From the IMG/VR virus record IMGVR_UViG_3300043446_004613, positions 124,001 to 188,000 of that record: DNA of 64,000 bases, one strand, 5' to 3'. The DNA is from a virus. Position numbers and translations under genes: made by a program. Positions 14,700 to 23,903 of this stretch are shown here, piece after piece (position 1 is the stretch's first letter; every line of letters begins with the position of its first letter). The notes under the pieces were generated by a model. The model was not told where the DNA came from and did not search any database. It saw nothing but the letters and a program-made list of their open reading frames with translations.

Positions 14700-17048
14700 A
14701 TGGCAACCGATTTTGCAGACATTGTAAAGCAGGCGGAGTTTTTGGGAAAACGCCTGACTGAGTCACAAAAAGCCGGTGATGCGCTTGAAAAGGCACTTTC
14801 CGGGGCTGCTGCGACTGTCACTGAGTTTACTGTGATGCAGAATGTGATGGCTCGGATGGTCGAGTCTTCGTCTGTATTAAGCTCTTCGTGGAACCTGATT
14901 AAAAACAGCAGCAAGAGTCAGGCTGAATTGTTGAAGCGGCAGGTCGACCTTACAGCGTCCAAAAACTTTTTTGAAAAAGAGCTTCTTACCGCTACAGGTG
15001 CTCAAGCCAAACTAGCGCAGGAACTTTACGATTCAGCTGAGCACGAGCTAGGAGTGCTCAGGCTTCAACGGCAAGTAAACGCCGAGCTTAACAAGCTCGG
15101 CAGTGTCCGGTTAACGATGCTGAAAGCATACATCGATGCCGGTAAACTTTTGTGGTCTAATGAGCGCAAGCTTAACGAGCAGCTTATCGAAGCCAACTCG
15201 TCCCATGCTCAGCGCACAAAGCTGCTTGAATCCAGTCTCATGCTTCAAGTGCAGACCGGTCTTTCATACGATAAGATCACAGAAGCTGCACGGGCACTGG
15301 TTTCCTATAACATGGATACGGCAGACAGCTTTGGTGAAAATCTGAAGCTGGTGGCACAGCTTAATACCGGGGTCGGTGTTTCCGTAAATGAGAGCGCCCA
15401 CCTTGCGGCTGTTGTGGAACGCCAAGTGAATGGTTCATTCAAGGATGTAGCCGAGACGGTTAGCCAGCTTGTCGATGATACGGCTCTAGCTGGCGATGAG
15501 GCCGCTAAGCTCGCTGCCAATCTCGGTACGGCAATGAGTCGTTTGCGTCCGGGCATTGCTTCCGCAGGCATCGCTGAAGTCACTAGAATTGTCGGAAAAT
15601 ACGAAGGTGCGCTAAAAGAGATTGGTGGACAGTCAGGCGCGTTCCAGCAGCTTATCACGTCGCTGACGACGCCAGAAGGTCTTGCTGGTGCTGGTGCTCT
15701 GGGCGTCAGTCCTGAATTTCTCGCTACGTCTAACGGCGTGCAAGATGTCATGAACCGTTTTGCCCGCTACGGTGACATGCTGGTCGGACAATCACAGGGC
15801 TGGGAACGTCAGATGCGTTTACAGGCGCTGGCGCAGATGTTCGGCGTATCTGCTGATCAAGCGAATCAGATGTTGATTGCGATCAAGCGGGCGAATGACG
15901 AGCAAATCGGGCAGATCAGTACGCAAGAGCGCTGGCGCAATCAGATGAGCGCTACGAACCAAGGAATTACACGACTGGGTAATTCACTTGCCGCGTTGCT
16001 TCAAGGAAGTATGTATCCGCTTGTGCGCTTTGTAGGCTGGGCAGCTAACGGCTTAGCCGATTGGATAAACAAAATTGCTGAATACAAGGACGTTGTATAC
16101 GGTGCTGGCATCGTATTGATGGGTGGCGCGGTCTTGCTGACCATTCGCTTGGCCAGCCTTGCCAAGTCACTTTATCAAGCAGCCATAGCTTCTGCTGTAT
16201 ACCAAAATACGCTTGGTAAAGCGGGTATTCCGGGATTAGGCGGCGGTTCAATCAAAAGCATTTTAATGACGCTAGGAACATCAGTCGTGACGTTTGGCAA
16301 AGATATAAAAACATGGGTTAGCTCAGCTAGTAATCTAAATTCACTCAGAAACTTGCCGAACATGTTGCGCATAGCCTTGATGAATTTCCAACTAACAGGT
16401 GTTCGTGGAATATGGTCTGTGCTAAGCGGTACCTTTCGGACGGCTGCACCTCGGTTGGCAATGGGTATCGGTGCTGATCTAGCTCTTGGTGCGGCTCCAC
16501 TGGTTTTTGCTGGGATCATGCTCAAAAAGATTTACGATGTAAACAAACAGTCTTTGGAAGATCAACGCGCTGCCAATAAAGTCATAATCAACCGCGAGAA
16601 GATGCTGGAAGATCAGACTCGTCGGCGCATTTATTCCGCTGCCCGTGCCGGTGACGCTTCCGAGGTTGAACGCTTATACGTCAAGCTCGCTCAGCAGGCC
16701 AACGCTAAGTTCAGTGACCTAAAAGACCCGCGTGCGCGTAAACAGGCGCAGGAAAACTGGCTTAATGAGCAGATGCAGGGTGTTAAACGTGATGTTGAAG
16801 TCGGCATGGCAACAAAGTTGATGTTTACGCCTATGGCTGAACGGACGCCCGAGCAAAAGCGCGAATCAACGGACATGCTGAAAGCTAACGAAAAGCTTGT
16901 AAAAATAAACGAAGCGCAGGAAAAGGTTTTGACCCGTACGTATAATAGCTCGGTTGAGCGCATGGAAGAGGAACGCATTGAACGGGCGAAAATGGGGGTA
17001 TGGGCAACTTCTGTTGATTACTGGAGCCGCCTCGGCGGAGATGAATAA
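14700..17048 (+). CDS. tail tape measure protein
   Basis: 782 aa. Long helical N-terminal half rich in Ala, Gln, Glu and Leu, a hydrophobic region near residues 465-500 (VVYGAGIVLMGGAVLLTIRL) and a second near residue 600 (ALGAAPLVFAGIMLKKIYDV), then a charged helical end. This arrangement is the usual one for tape measure proteins, which set tail length and pass into the host membrane. The length would give a tail of about 110-120 nm by the usual rule of thumb of 1.5 angstrom per residue. The structural gene at 17051 follows directly. Confidence 0.7.
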   Translation: MATDFADIVKQAEFLGKRLTESQKAGDALEKALSGAAATVTEFTVMQNVMARMVESSSVLSSSWNLIKNSSKSQAELLKRQVDLTASKNFFEKELLTATGAQAKLAQELYDSAEHELGVLRLQRQVNAELNKLGSVRLTMLKAYIDAGKLLWSNERKLNEQLIEANSSHAQRTKLLESSLMLQVQTGLSYDKITEAARALVSYNMDTADSFGENLKLVAQLNTGVGVSVNESAHLAAVVERQVNGSFKDVAETVSQLVDDTALAGDEAAKLAANLGTAMSRLRPGIASAGIAEVTRIVGKYEGALKEIGGQSGAFQQLITSLTTPEGLAGAGALGVSPEFLATSNGVQDVMNRFARYGDMLVGQSQGWERQMRLQALAQMFGVSADQANQMLIAIKRANDEQIGQISTQERWRNQMSATNQGITRLGNSLAALLQGSMYPLVRFVGWAANGLADWINKIAEYKDVVYGAGIVLMGGAVLLTIRLASLAKSLYQAAIASAVYQNTLGKAGIPGLGGGSIKSILMTLGTSVVTFGKDIKTWVSSASNLNSLRNLPNMLRIALMNFQLTGVRGIWSVLSGTFRTAAPRLAMGIGADLALGAAPLVFAGIMLKKIYDVNKQSLEDQRAANKVIINREKMLEDQTRRRIYSAARAGDASEVERLYVKLAQQANAKFSDLKDPRARKQAQENWLNEQMQGVKRDVEVGMATKLMFTPMAERTPEQKRESTDMLKANEKLVKINEAQEKVLTRTYNSSVERMEEERIERAKMGVWATSVDYWSRLGGDE

Positions 17049-17050
17049 TT

Positions 17051-17908
17051 ATGCCTGACGAAACGATTAGACGTGATGAGCGCTTACTGTGTGGCAGGCT
17101 CGTAGCGCTGCCCAGCACAGGCGGTGATTTACTGAAGTCATTCAGTGAAAACGCAGGATTCCAAAACATCATAAGCATCGACTTTCCGGCGATGCCTGAT
17201 GTTGTTGAACTGGCGCGTACGGCTGATTACAAGGTGAACTACAACATGGTTCTGCCTGACGGTATTCACCAGTATACCGGAACTAAGCCGCTGGAGATAC
17301 CGATCAGCTTCAAGCTTCATGCGTTTGACAAGCAGTACTGTAAGCACGGTGCGCGAACGCTGCTCCAGTTAGCTGCACGGTTGCACTCGTTTGTCCTGCC
17401 TATAAGCAGCTTTGACAAAAACGCTTCAATTAGCGCACGTGTACCGGAGACTGGCGAGACGTCTGGAAAATCTAACGATGCTCAGCAGCAGGCAGCCGCA
17501 TCGCAGGAAACTGTCTGGGAAGTAAGCGGAACCGGTAACAAAAACGGCGCTATATTCTCGCCCATAACCTGCTTTTTGCACCTTATGTACATCGGTGCAA
17601 ACGATCCCGGCATATCAGCCATAGGTTATGTTCGCGATGTAAACGTAAAGCTGTCCGGGCCTTGGCTGCGCGGCCCAGACAACAGCTTCAATCTACCGTC
17701 ATCGGCAGAGTATTCGTTTACGTTCGTACACCGGCCAAATCACAATAATTCGACAAGCTACACGTCGAGCCAGAATCCCGTATCTATCGCCGAAGGCGGT
17801 CAAGCGTACGCCGATACGGTTAAGGATCGTTTGTTTAATACACGCGATCTGGTTCAGGCAGCCAATTATCAGGGCTTCACATCTAATCCCGAAGGCAGAA
17901 CAAGTTAG
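17051..17908 (+). CDS. probable tail/baseplate structural protein, 285 aa
   Basis: It starts 2 nt after the tape-measure stop, so it is co-translated. The part around residues 75-115 (KPLEIPISFKLHAFDKQYCK, then HGARTLLQLAARLHSFVLPI) looks like a hub- or tube-associated virion protein of large myophages. A Ser/Gln/Ala linker follows near residue 145. The C-terminal third is beta-rich and ends in a disordered tail. The exact counterpart in T4 is not clear. Confidence 0.5.
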   Translation: MPDETIRRDERLLCGRLVALPSTGGDLLKSFSENAGFQNIISIDFPAMPDVVELARTADYKVNYNMVLPDGIHQYTGTKPLEIPISFKLHAFDKQYCKHGARTLLQLAARLHSFVLPISSFDKNASISARVPETGETSGKSNDAQQQAAASQETVWEVSGTGNKNGAIFSPITCFLHLMYIGANDPGISAIGYVRDVNVKLSGPWLRGPDNSFNLPSSAEYSFTFVHRPNHNNSTSYTSSQNPVSIAEGGQAYADTVKDRLFNTRDLVQAANYQGFTSNPEGRTS

Positions 17909-19854
17909 CGCCAGCGGGCTGAACTGTATACACTCCCGGATTCGCTTACTTTCTCGACCAAAAGCACGTGGTCAGCGTAATTCGCTGCTACCGGGTTGTG
18001 ATCGACTAGAAACACAAGGATGCCGAGGCGCTGTGCTACTTCTTTCATGTAGGAATAGATGCTGTGGCAAACCTTTGGGTCTTGATGGGGCACGATCTCA
18101 TCATACCAGCGGTAACCGACACGACGTGATACCTGACCTACTTCCGAAAGGGTTTCTGCGATGATGAAGTTTGTTAGTCCGGCTTCTCCTTTCGAGCTAC
18201 CGCTCAAGTCTTTGTCCCCGAGCTTATTGTCCACTTCAATGTTCAGCTGGGCTTTCTCAAGACCGCTGGCAAGTTCACGGGTCGTGCTATAGCGCACTTC
18301 GATTGTACCGCCTGTCATGGCCGCGCTGATCCGGCGAGCTTCTTTGTTCAGCGGTGCAATCGCATCGCGCAGCACCATGTTCGGTATGCCGTACGGTGAA
18401 AAGGCCACGTTCCAGTACTCCAGAACCTTTATAGTGTCCTGATCATCGACAAGCGCCGCCGCTGCTGTTGCCAGCTTCTCTTTGGCCTGCTTCAGTGCGT
18501 CCTTGCGGTCGTTGTAGCGCACTTCGGCAGTCTTCAGCGCTGAGTCGGAAGGCCCGCTCTGCATACGGGCTGCCTCTAGCTCATAATCGCGGATTTCAGA
18601 CGTCGCCATCGCAATTCCCTGCTCCAACTCTTCAACCTGATCCGCGTAGTTTTCAACGTCAGCTTTGGCAGATAATTCCCGGTGTTTTTTGGCTACATCG
18701 CGATACTGGGTGTTAAGAGTCACGACGGTCTGCTCTGCCTTAACCCACTGTGCCTGCGCTTTTTCTGATGCTGCTTTGGCAACCTCCACGGCTTCGGCTA
18801 GTTCAACCTTACGGGCCTCGTCAATCTGACCCATAGGCCGTTTGCATGTCGGACACATACGAGCAGCGTTGACGTAGTTGCTGTATGCGGTACGTGCTTC
18901 ATGCAGGCAGATACCGGCAGCTGACCGCGCTTTGTCTAGCGGTTTACGCGCTTCTTCTGCCTGTTGAATGGCTTCCTCGATCTCGTGCATGCTGATCTCA
19001 AGCGCATGCGATTTATCGGCCCGTTCCTGCTCCATCTTGCGCAGCTGCTTGGCGATGCGGTCAATCTCGGCCTTTGCGTCTTGGATACTCTGTTTTTTAG
19101 TGTTGACGGCTTTCTCGATATTTTTGATCATGCGCTCGTTTTGGCGCACTGCCTCTTCGTAGTTTGTACGCTCTTGCGTATAAGCTGCTTTTGCAGTTGA
19201 AAGCGCGATGGCGGCCTGCTTTTCGGTGTCGAGTGCGACGCGGTGATTTGTCTCAGATTGATCCAGTGTACGACGATACTTCCCCAAAAAGCGCTTGCTG
19301 GCTTCGTGGTACTCATTCCACGGCGGTTGGCGCAGACTGGCCATTACCAGTTCAACAGAGTCTGCCTGTCCAAGTTTGTTGAACTTGATGCTGTCGCCGT
19401 CAATAAAAGCCGTCCATCCGGCAAGAAGGGGCGAAACGCCCAAAAGCTTGCTCAATTCACTGCGCGTCTGTTGAATCGTGCCGCGTTCAACCTTTTTAGA
19501 GTCATACGTGTAGCGCAAAGCTTCACCGGTTTTACTCATTTCCTTGCACTTATAGCCGGATTCGACGACTAGGGGCTTGCCGAGCAGGGTTGCCTCTACC
19601 TTGACGTAAGTATCCCCGGCTTTCTCGGAACTGAACTGTTTCAGCGACGTAAATCTGCCGTTGACGCCCAAGAGCGTACGACTGACGGCTTCGCCAATGC
19701 CGGTCTTACCGCTTCCGACAGATAGAAGCGCCCCGCCAGAGGCGTTGTTTACGCCTTGCACCAGCACCAAGCCTTTCTCTGGGAAGGTCAGGTCAACGCT
19801 GCGAAATTTCATCCAATTACGGATTGTGACTCGATCAAGTTTTAGGTCTACCAT
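17905..19854 (-). CDS. recombination endonuclease ATPase subunit (T4 gp46 / SbcC-like)
   Basis: 649 aa. Walker A GSGKT at about residues 47-51, a long coiled coil, and a zinc-hook CPTC at Cys334/Cys337 in the middle (MCPTCKRPMG). Near the C-terminus are the signature LSGSSKGEAG (LSGGE-like) and a Walker B region (YRWYDEIVP). With gp47 it forms the Mre11/Rad50-type complex that trims DNA ends for recombination-dependent replication. ATG 19854 is preferred to an upstream TTG. A GTTCTTT motif lies 7 nt before it. The partner gp47 is 32 kb away at 51336. Confidence 0.9.
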   Translation of the reverse strand: MVDLKLDRVTIRNWMKFRSVDLTFPEKGLVLVQGVNNASGGALLSVGSGKTGIGEAVSRTLLGVNGRFTSLKQFSSEKAGDTYVKVEATLLGKPLVVESGYKCKEMSKTGEALRYTYDSKKVERGTIQQTRSELSKLLGVSPLLAGWTAFIDGDSIKFNKLGQADSVELVMASLRQPPWNEYHEASKRFLGKYRRTLDQSETNHRVALDTEKQAAIALSTAKAAYTQERTNYEEAVRQNERMIKNIEKAVNTKKQSIQDAKAEIDRIAKQLRKMEQERADKSHALEISMHEIEEAIQQAEEARKPLDKARSAAGICLHEARTAYSNYVNAARMCPTCKRPMGQIDEARKVELAEAVEVAKAASEKAQAQWVKAEQTVVTLNTQYRDVAKKHRELSAKADVENYADQVEELEQGIAMATSEIRDYELEAARMQSGPSDSALKTAEVRYNDRKDALKQAKEKLATAAAALVDDQDTIKVLEYWNVAFSPYGIPNMVLRDAIAPLNKEARRISAAMTGGTIEVRYSTTRELASGLEKAQLNIEVDNKLGDKDLSGSSKGEAGLTNFIIAETLSEVGQVSRRVGYRWYDEIVPHQDPKVCHSIYSYMKEVAQRLGILVFLVDHNPVAANYADHVLLVEKVSESGSVYSSARWR

Positions 19855-19861
19855 ACTCTTC

Positions 19862-19868
19862 AAAGAAC
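19862..19868 (-). promoter_or_regulatory. GTTCTTT, variant of the GTTCTTA start motif
   Basis: Seven nt before the gp46 ATG. One base differs from the heptamer found before other DNA-metabolism genes here. On the opposite strand, 5 nt away, starts the GTAGTTA motif of the 19887 gene, so the two motif classes drive divergent genes. Confidence 0.45.
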
Positions 19869-19873
19869 AGGAT

Positions 19874-19880
19874 GTAGTTA
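19874..19880 (+). promoter_or_regulatory. GTAGTTA heptamer
   Basis: Six nt before ATG 19887; divergent from the gp46 motif. Confidence 0.5.
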
Positions 19881-19886
19881 ATCCGA

Positions 19887-20663
19887 ATGATACTCGCGCA
19901 CGCTATTGTTGACGTACTGCTCGAAGCCAGCCAACCGTCGGCTGGTGACGCAAAAGGTGTCTATGTTTTTGGTCGAGGATTACCGGCAAGTGGTTATCCA
20001 GCGCCCACCTTTGAAAAGCTTATTGAGCAATTTCGCGAATACGGTTTCATCGACGCAAACGTAAAAGACAGCGCTAATTTGATGAGCCAGCTGGTAAAGA
20101 CCGGGTACACTTTTATATTTAAGCGCAGCCAGAACGACATTGAAGTGATTGGACGTATTCCAGTTGAAACGTCTGCTGCGAAATACGTAGAGCAGTATCT
20201 CGGAATGGAAGATAAAACAGTCGTTCAGTATCGGCGCGATGTGTTTGCTACGCCTACAAAGATGAGCGCTGAAAAGATTTTCTCCAAAGAGGAATCTCAA
20301 GGGATGAAGCCCCTCAACAGTTCAACGCGGATTGGCATCGGCTACGAGACGGCAAAAGAAGGCATCAAAATCGTCGAAGTCCATCAGAACGGCCCAGCAG
20401 CGCAAGCTGGTCTTAAAGCGGGGATGATTCTGACTTACGCTTGGATTGATTTTGGTCAAGGTCATGGTTCTGACTGGTACAAGCTAACCTCTGAGGAAAG
20501 CCTTGCAGTAGTGCTAAGCGCAGCCCAGCCCGGAAAACCGTTGATGCTCAAAATTCTTGTTGGAGGTACCTACCAAAATTTTCCGGTAATCCCTGTCGCA
20601 AACCAGCAGGGAGGCCCACAGAAACCGCCAGCAGCCGGTTCAACCTCCGGTTCTAAACCTTGA
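19887..20663 (+). CDS. tagged PDZ-domain protein, 258 aa
   Basis: Starts MILAHAIVDVLLEASQ, with an L-L-E site at residue 13. Residues about 145-225 form a PDZ domain: IGIGYETAKEGIKIVEVHQN, then GPAAQAGLKAGMILTYAWID. PDZ domains bind C-terminal peptides and are usually part of periplasmic proteases, yet no protease domain is present. The tag suggests packaging in the head, so it might act in the host after entry or in assembly. The C-terminus is a Pro/Gly/Ser tail. It ends 1 nt before the next ATG. Confidence 0.65.
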   Translation: MILAHAIVDVLLEASQPSAGDAKGVYVFGRGLPASGYPAPTFEKLIEQFREYGFIDANVKDSANLMSQLVKTGYTFIFKRSQNDIEVIGRIPVETSAAKYVEQYLGMEDKTVVQYRRDVFATPTKMSAEKIFSKEESQGMKPLNSSTRIGIGYETAKEGIKIVEVHQNGPAAQAGLKAGMILTYAWIDFGQGHGSDWYKLTSEESLAVVLSAAQPGKPLMLKILVGGTYQNFPVIPVANQQGGPQKPPAAGSTSGSKP

Positions 20664-20664
20664 T

Positions 20665-22095
20665 ATGCCTCTTTGGCTCGAAGAACGCCTGACGTTTGAT
20701 AAACTGTTTCGGATCAGCGATCCGAAGCGGGTCTATCGTTCTTTTACCGTACGCGGGCCGCCACTGGAGATCGACTCCTATCAGGATGTCGTCTATTACA
20801 TCTTCAATTTCAAGTCCAGCCCAAGCACAACCGGATTACGGCATCGCGGGTACGTCAAGTTTTTCAAACCGAAAAACAAGAGTCCCAAAAGCGTGCCGCT
20901 CCAGCATTTGGATTGCTTGGTTGATTGCACGTGTCCCGACTTCCGTTATCGCTGGGCATGGGCAAACAAGCAGCGCCAAAGCAGCGTTGTCGGCCCGAAC
21001 TCGCTTAATCAGGCGTGGAATAAAGCGCCGCGTAAAACGAATCCATCCGGTAAGCCGGGTCTGTGCAAGCACATCTTGGCGGCGCGGCAGTACATCTACG
21101 GTTTGATGTCCGCGTTCCCCGGTGATGAACCAGATACGGCATATAAGCTTGACCGTCTGACCAAATACGCGACCAAACGCTGGACTGATTTTGAAGGTCA
21201 GATGCAAGCAGCCAAGGAGCGTGAAAAAGAAATTCGCCGTCGGCGCGAACAGCGTAATCTTGGCCAGCTGCCACTGACACCACCACCGTTACCTGCTGCC
21301 TCAAAGGCTCCAGCGTCTACACCTGTACGGCCAGTGTCTACAGAACCGAGTGTCGATGCTGTGAAGTCAGCACCGCAGGCGCAAAAGCCCAAGGCGACCA
21401 CGGCGTTCAAAAGCGCATCACCGGAACCTTTGCCTACCGATGTTACCGCTAAAAAGCCTGCTACACCGCAGCAAAAACAAGTTTCCGTTAAACCAGCACT
21501 GACACCGACATCGAAGCCGAAACGTGTGATCGGAAACCGTATCGTGCAGCCGTATAATCCTAGTGACAAGTACTGGATCAAACCAGAGGAGGCACTGCTG
21601 TGTGTGCCGATACGCGATATTATTTTGGAGAGTGTAGTTAGTGCGAACGGTAAAAGTATGAGCAACATCAAAGAAGCCATCAAACTCGTCGAGGAACTGG
21701 AAGCTGACGAAATTCAGCTTGGTGACGAAATGCCTGCAACTGACATGGGCTTGGGTAGCGACATCGGCGGTGAAACGCTGGAACCGAGCGAACCTGCCGT
21801 CAGTGACAGCGCTATCGGTGCCGATACGGAAGGCGACACGGCGCTTAGCCTCCTCCGCTCCATCAAAACCTCTCTTGAACAGATTGCCGCCGCAGTCGCT
21901 CCTGTCGACGCTCTCCCTGCCCCCGGTGAAGCCGGTGAAGGCGTGGAAGGTGCCGAAGAAGCTCCGATGCCCGGCATGCCTCCCGCTGATCTCGGTGCCG
22001 AAGCCGCTGCCGAGGGTGAAACCCCGGAAGAGGAAGAAGCCGAGCACGAAGACGACGAAGCCGAAGCTGAAGCTGAAGGCGAAGAAAAAGAGTAA
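20665..22095 (+). CDS. SWIM zinc-finger protein with acidic tail, 476 aa
   Basis: Residues 84-137 hold a SWIM-type pattern: Cys88-x-Cys90 (VDCTCPDF) and Cys134-x-His136 (GLCKHI). SWIM fingers bind DNA or protein. Residues 195-310 are a Pro/Ala/Lys linker. Near 320-350 is a helical patch (IRDIILESVVSANG, SNIKEAIKLVEELEADE) with I-L-E-like sites. The last 90 residues are almost all Glu, Asp, Ala and Pro. An internal start with its own late-class heptamer lies at 21658. The overall role is unknown; the acidic tail suggests a scaffold- or core-like virion component. Confidence 0.55.
   Translation: MPLWLEERLTFDKLFRISDPKRVYRSFTVRGPPLEIDSYQDVVYYIFNFKSSPSTTGLRHRGYVKFFKPKNKSPKSVPLQHLDCLVDCTCPDFRYRWAWANKQRQSSVVGPNSLNQAWNKAPRKTNPSGKPGLCKHILAARQYIYGLMSAFPGDEPDTAYKLDRLTKYATKRWTDFEGQMQAAKEREKEIRRRREQRNLGQLPLTPPPLPAASKAPASTPVRPVSTEPSVDAVKSAPQAQKPKATTAFKSASPEPLPTDVTAKKPATPQQKQVSVKPALTPTSKPKRVIGNRIVQPYNPSDKYWIKPEEALLCVPIRDIILESVVSANGKSMSNIKEAIKLVEELEADEIQLGDEMPATDMGLGSDIGGETLEPSEPAVSDSAIGADTEGDTALSLLRSIKTSLEQIAAAVAPVDALPAPGEAGEGVEGAEEAPMPGMPPADLGAEAAAEGETPEEEEAEHEDDEAEAEAEGEEKE
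21634..21640 (+). promoter_or_regulatory. GTAGTTA heptamer inside a coding region
   Basis: Seventeen nt before the in-frame ATG 21658. It lies in codons for Ser-Val-Val-Ser, so it could be chance, but the same spacing range is seen at the tape-measure and sheath genes. Confidence 0.35.
21658..22095 (+). CDS. possible nested acidic protein, 145 aa
   Basis: Starting at the internal ATG gives MSNIKEAIKLVEELEADEIQ and then the whole acidic tail. The N-terminus resembles the start of T4-type packaged or core proteins (a short amphipathic helix with E sites). The internal heptamer supports separate expression. The acidic protein encoded at 60646-61104 has a similar composition. Confidence 0.35.
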   Translation: MSNIKEAIKLVEELEADEIQLGDEMPATDMGLGSDIGGETLEPSEPAVSDSAIGADTEGDTALSLLRSIKTSLEQIAAAVAPVDALPAPGEAGEGVEGAEEAPMPGMPPADLGAEAAAEGETPEEEEAEHEDDEAEAEAEGEEKE

Positions 22096-22113
22096 CCATT
22101 TACATTCGACACT

Positions 22114-22572
22114 ATGAACCCCGGTGAATATACAAGCCCGCTTGTTCGCAAGACGCTGGTTCAGTGTCCTGTTGTTTCCGGTTACGTGACTTCGCGCCTG
22201 TACACGCAGGACGATTATCCGCCGACCATTTCCGGCGGTACGACTGCGACGAACATGCTCGTGACGTTTGAGAACGTGGGTAACACCCAGTTCGCCGTTT
22301 ACTTGCGCGAAACCAACGACCGGAGCATCAGCGGCATCCGCTACAACCTGACCGATAATCCGGTCAATCTGGTACCCGGCGGTCAGCAGACCAAAATGCT
22401 CAGTGGCACCCGCAGCTTCCTTGAAGTGTATTGCTCTGGAACTACGGCTGGCCAGCTGCGTATGCAGATCGACTCGCAACGTCGTTGGAGTGAACTTGGG
22501 TTTGCGAAGGATGATCCGTTCTATCCGCCGCAGCTGTGGCAAGCCACGGTTCTTCCCGGCCCGATCACTTAA
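22114..22572 (+). CDS. small virion structural protein, 152 aa
   Basis: MNPGEYTSPLVRKTLVQCPV and on: beta-rich with Thr, Gly and Tyr, no charged helices. It resembles in style two other small proteins here (33345 and the minus-strand gene at 50680): short, beta-sandwich-like, ending in Pro/Asn/Gly. These could be decoration or tail-associated proteins. No family is recognised. It converges with the hub gene with no gap. Confidence 0.45.
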   Translation: MNPGEYTSPLVRKTLVQCPVVSGYVTSRLYTQDDYPPTISGGTTATNMLVTFENVGNTQFAVYLRETNDRSISGIRYNLTDNPVNLVPGGQQTKMLSGTRSFLEVYCSGTTAGQLRMQIDSQRRWSELGFAKDDPFYPPQLWQATVLPGPIT

Positions 22573-23892
22573 TCAAACCGGTTTTCCGGTACTTGCGTCC
22601 GCCACGATCGCATAGGTTGTGGCGGACGACTGTTTTCCGGCACCGCGTGTGCGTTCTGAGGATTGGACTTCAGGGATGCTTGGGAAGTAACCCGGCGCTT
22701 GGCTTTCAGGAACTAGCTGGTTTTGCGCGTTCTGTACGGTAAGACTTTGATCCTGACCGCGAAATTCTCCGCGCTGCAATGTATACACCGAGTGAACAGA
22801 CTGCTTTCTTACGATGTGTAGCGCTTCTGTTACAAGGTAGTATCCGCTGTGGCTGCTGGCACGATCGGACTGCTGCGTCATCGATACGTTCAGCAAATCA
22901 CCGTGCCGAATAGTGATTGTCTTCTCAAGCTCGACAGTACAGACGAAAGTTTGCTGGCGTGCCCGCTGATACTGATACTGGGCGATTGCAGCAGCTTCGG
23001 CGGCCCCGTTATCGGACAGGTGGTAGGACATGGTGTACTGCCCATTCGGCACACTGCTGTACTGATAGATGTTATCTGAAAGCTTGAGTGCTTTTTCAGG
23101 CAAACTGGACACCTCTTTGGTTTCACCTGTCTTGGGATCGTACTGAATGATGCGCAATCCGGCGAGGCCTGTATCCCAAAGAACAGGTTCCTGACTCCGA
23201 TCGACTACGTTCAAGCTCGTGCCGTAAACGCTGTAGTAGTCCATCAAACGCACCGTAGATTGGTAGTCTGGCGTATGAAAATGCAGCACGTTATCGCGGA
23301 TGAAGAAGTAGTACCCTCCGTGCCCGACTGTGTTGACTGCACGCGGTAAAAGGCGCTCGATAACAAAACGCGTATCATCGATGAAAGTCTGGTAGTAGAT
23401 GAAGTCCCCGCTCGTTTCTTCCACCACGCAATCGAGCTTGTTTTCAGCGGCGATCGCTTTGACGATGTCACTGATCTTGCCTTTGCGGGCTACTACTTTA
23501 TTAGAGCGCTCAATTCGTAACAGGTCATTTGCAGTCTTGAATACGATCGTATGGCCAGACGTGTTAGCTATACCTTCAAATTTGCTGCTGTAGCATACGA
23601 TGATGTGTTGTTGCCAAGGCAGCCAGTACATTTTGGTGGGTGTGCCGAAACCAAGGCGAAATTCCAGCACCGGGTCTGCATCAGCCATAACCTGCTTTAC
23701 GCTCTCAACAAAAGCCGGGTCGTTCGTCGTAAAAGTGTGTGTACAAAAGCCCGTAGACATCATGCTTTCGCGCAATTCGGCTTGGTAAAGGGTAACAACG
23801 TTCGGATTGAACACGAGCGTCTTGTTGTCCTTCAAAACCAGCTTATACTGTAGCTGAGCTTGACCTTCTAGGGCTTGAACGGTTTCAGGCAT
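22573..23892 (-). CDS. baseplate hub protein (gp27 / late control D-like)
   Basis: 439 aa. The layout fits gp27/gpD hubs: a beta-rich N-terminus, a middle part with GKISDIVKAIAAENKLDCVV, which is typical of the hub's LysM-like insertion, then YYQTFIDDTRFVIERLLPRA. The C-terminus has TITIRHGDLLNVSM and is followed by a disordered tail. It would form the trimeric ring that joins the tube to the spike encoded at 36191. The ATG at 23892 lies just after a GTATAC palindrome; no start heptamer is present. Confidence 0.65.
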   Translation of the reverse strand: MPETVQALEGQAQLQYKLVLKDNKTLVFNPNVVTLYQAELRESMMSTGFCTHTFTTNDPAFVESVKQVMADADPVLEFRLGFGTPTKMYWLPWQQHIIVCYSSKFEGIANTSGHTIVFKTANDLLRIERSNKVVARKGKISDIVKAIAAENKLDCVVEETSGDFIYYQTFIDDTRFVIERLLPRAVNTVGHGGYYFFIRDNVLHFHTPDYQSTVRLMDYYSVYGTSLNVVDRSQEPVLWDTGLAGLRIIQYDPKTGETKEVSSLPEKALKLSDNIYQYSSVPNGQYTMSYHLSDNGAAEAAAIAQYQYQRARQQTFVCTVELEKTITIRHGDLLNVSMTQQSDRASSHSGYYLVTEALHIVRKQSVHSVYTLQRGEFRGQDQSLTVQNAQNQLVPESQAPGYFPSIPEVQSSERTRGAGKQSSATTYAIVADASTGKPV

Positions 23893-23903
23893 AATGTATA
23901 CAG

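Noticed and set aside
21418-22542. A 374-codon minus-strand frame over the SWIM gene and its neighbour
   Set aside because: It spans two convincing plus-strand genes and their gap, and the predicted protein is compositionally odd.
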